From: Symsagittifera roscoffensis
Lineage: Eukaryota; Xenacoelomorpha; Acoela; Convolutidae
Direction: 5' to 3'
Length of the DNA: 64,000 nt
Assembly: GCF_963678635.1 (NCBI RefSeq)
Contig: NC_087065.1
Coordinates: 30,506,252 to 30,570,251, forward strand
Of the stretch, positions 63,873 to 64,000 are shown in pieces. The notes under the pieces are model-generated. The model worked only from the letters and a program-made list of their open reading frames with translations, was not told where the DNA came from and searched no databases. Within the stretch, counting starts at the first letter, position 1. Every line of letters begins with the position of its first letter. The translations under genes were made by a program, and so were the position numbers.

Positions 63873-64000
63873 CCAGACCGAGACAAACAAGGTGACGTTT
63901 AACAAACAGTGGTTTTTGACTGCTCGAACTATGACCGTCTACAATCAGAGAATGATGCCTCCAACGGAATATTCTCCTGTGTTCTGCTTTAGCACGTTCA
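63873..64000 (+). repeat. Third partial copy of the duplicated block
   Basis: Begins ACCAGACCGAGACAAACAAG and continues as at 60973-61100, nearly identical. It starts abruptly inside the last acidic repeat unit, so a further, more recent duplication extends beyond the window. Confidence 0.85.

Noticed and set aside
1..64000. CRISPR arrays, bacterial operons or phage modules
   Set aside because: No spaced identical repeats with unique spacers and no bacterial gene architecture; all evidence points to animal repeats and retroelements.

Overview
The window reads as gene-poor, AT-rich DNA of an animal, most likely an invertebrate. I see Ty3/gypsy LTR retroelements with an envelope-like gene, hAT DNA transposons with 8-bp target duplications, foldback elements, minisatellites and intron-type splice signals. 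Nothing looks bacterial. The species cannot be named from the sequence.

Two copies of one giant LTR retroelement dominate the window. They lie tail to tail, about 600 bp apart. Copy A (+ strand, 4828-22626, about 17.8 kb) is old: its LTRs differ at about 15 positions by eye and its genes carry many stops and frameshifts. Copy B (- strand, 23227-42133, about 18.9 kb) is young: its 408-bp LTRs look identical, it is flanked by a perfect 4-bp duplication (ACAT), and its gag-pol is one open frame of 2740 codons.

The 5'->3' order in B is: LTR, primer-binding site, a 77-aa leader ORF, a 0.9-kb leader with repeats, a basic 155-aa ORF1 overlapping gag, gag-PR-RT-RNaseH-IN in one frame, a cassette of three tiny ORFs (42, 76 and 62 aa, two of them very hydrophobic), a 378-codon frame without any methionine, an 872-codon envelope-like glycoprotein frame with one internal TGA, a 597-aa ORF of unknown function, a mini-intron just after its stop, a 1.5-kb 3' UTR, and the LTR. 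Junctions in the 3' half are stop/start overlaps (ATGA), a TAAATG abutment, or a 13-nt overlap, so it looks polycistronic. Copy A lacks the tiny-ORF cassette, and there the methionine-less frame continues gag-pol in phase. This 3' half is the most interesting part of the window.

Left flank (1-4827): the end of a related LTR, a tRNA-like 3' half, a degenerate ~33-bp repeat array, a 1234-bp hAT remnant with 8-bp target duplications whose unfilled paralogous site is visible nearby, and a hAT-type MITE fragment. Right flank (42138-64000): foldback elements, a TIR element with a hAT MITE nested inside it, a 1.25-kb unit duplicated in tandem within the intron of a possible two-exon gene, and from about 52 kb an old segmental duplication (about 52.0-57.7 versus 58.2-62.6 kb, with a third start near 63.87 kb). 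That duplication carries a decayed secreted-peptide gene and 33-bp acidic coding repeats. Host gene calls here are tentative.
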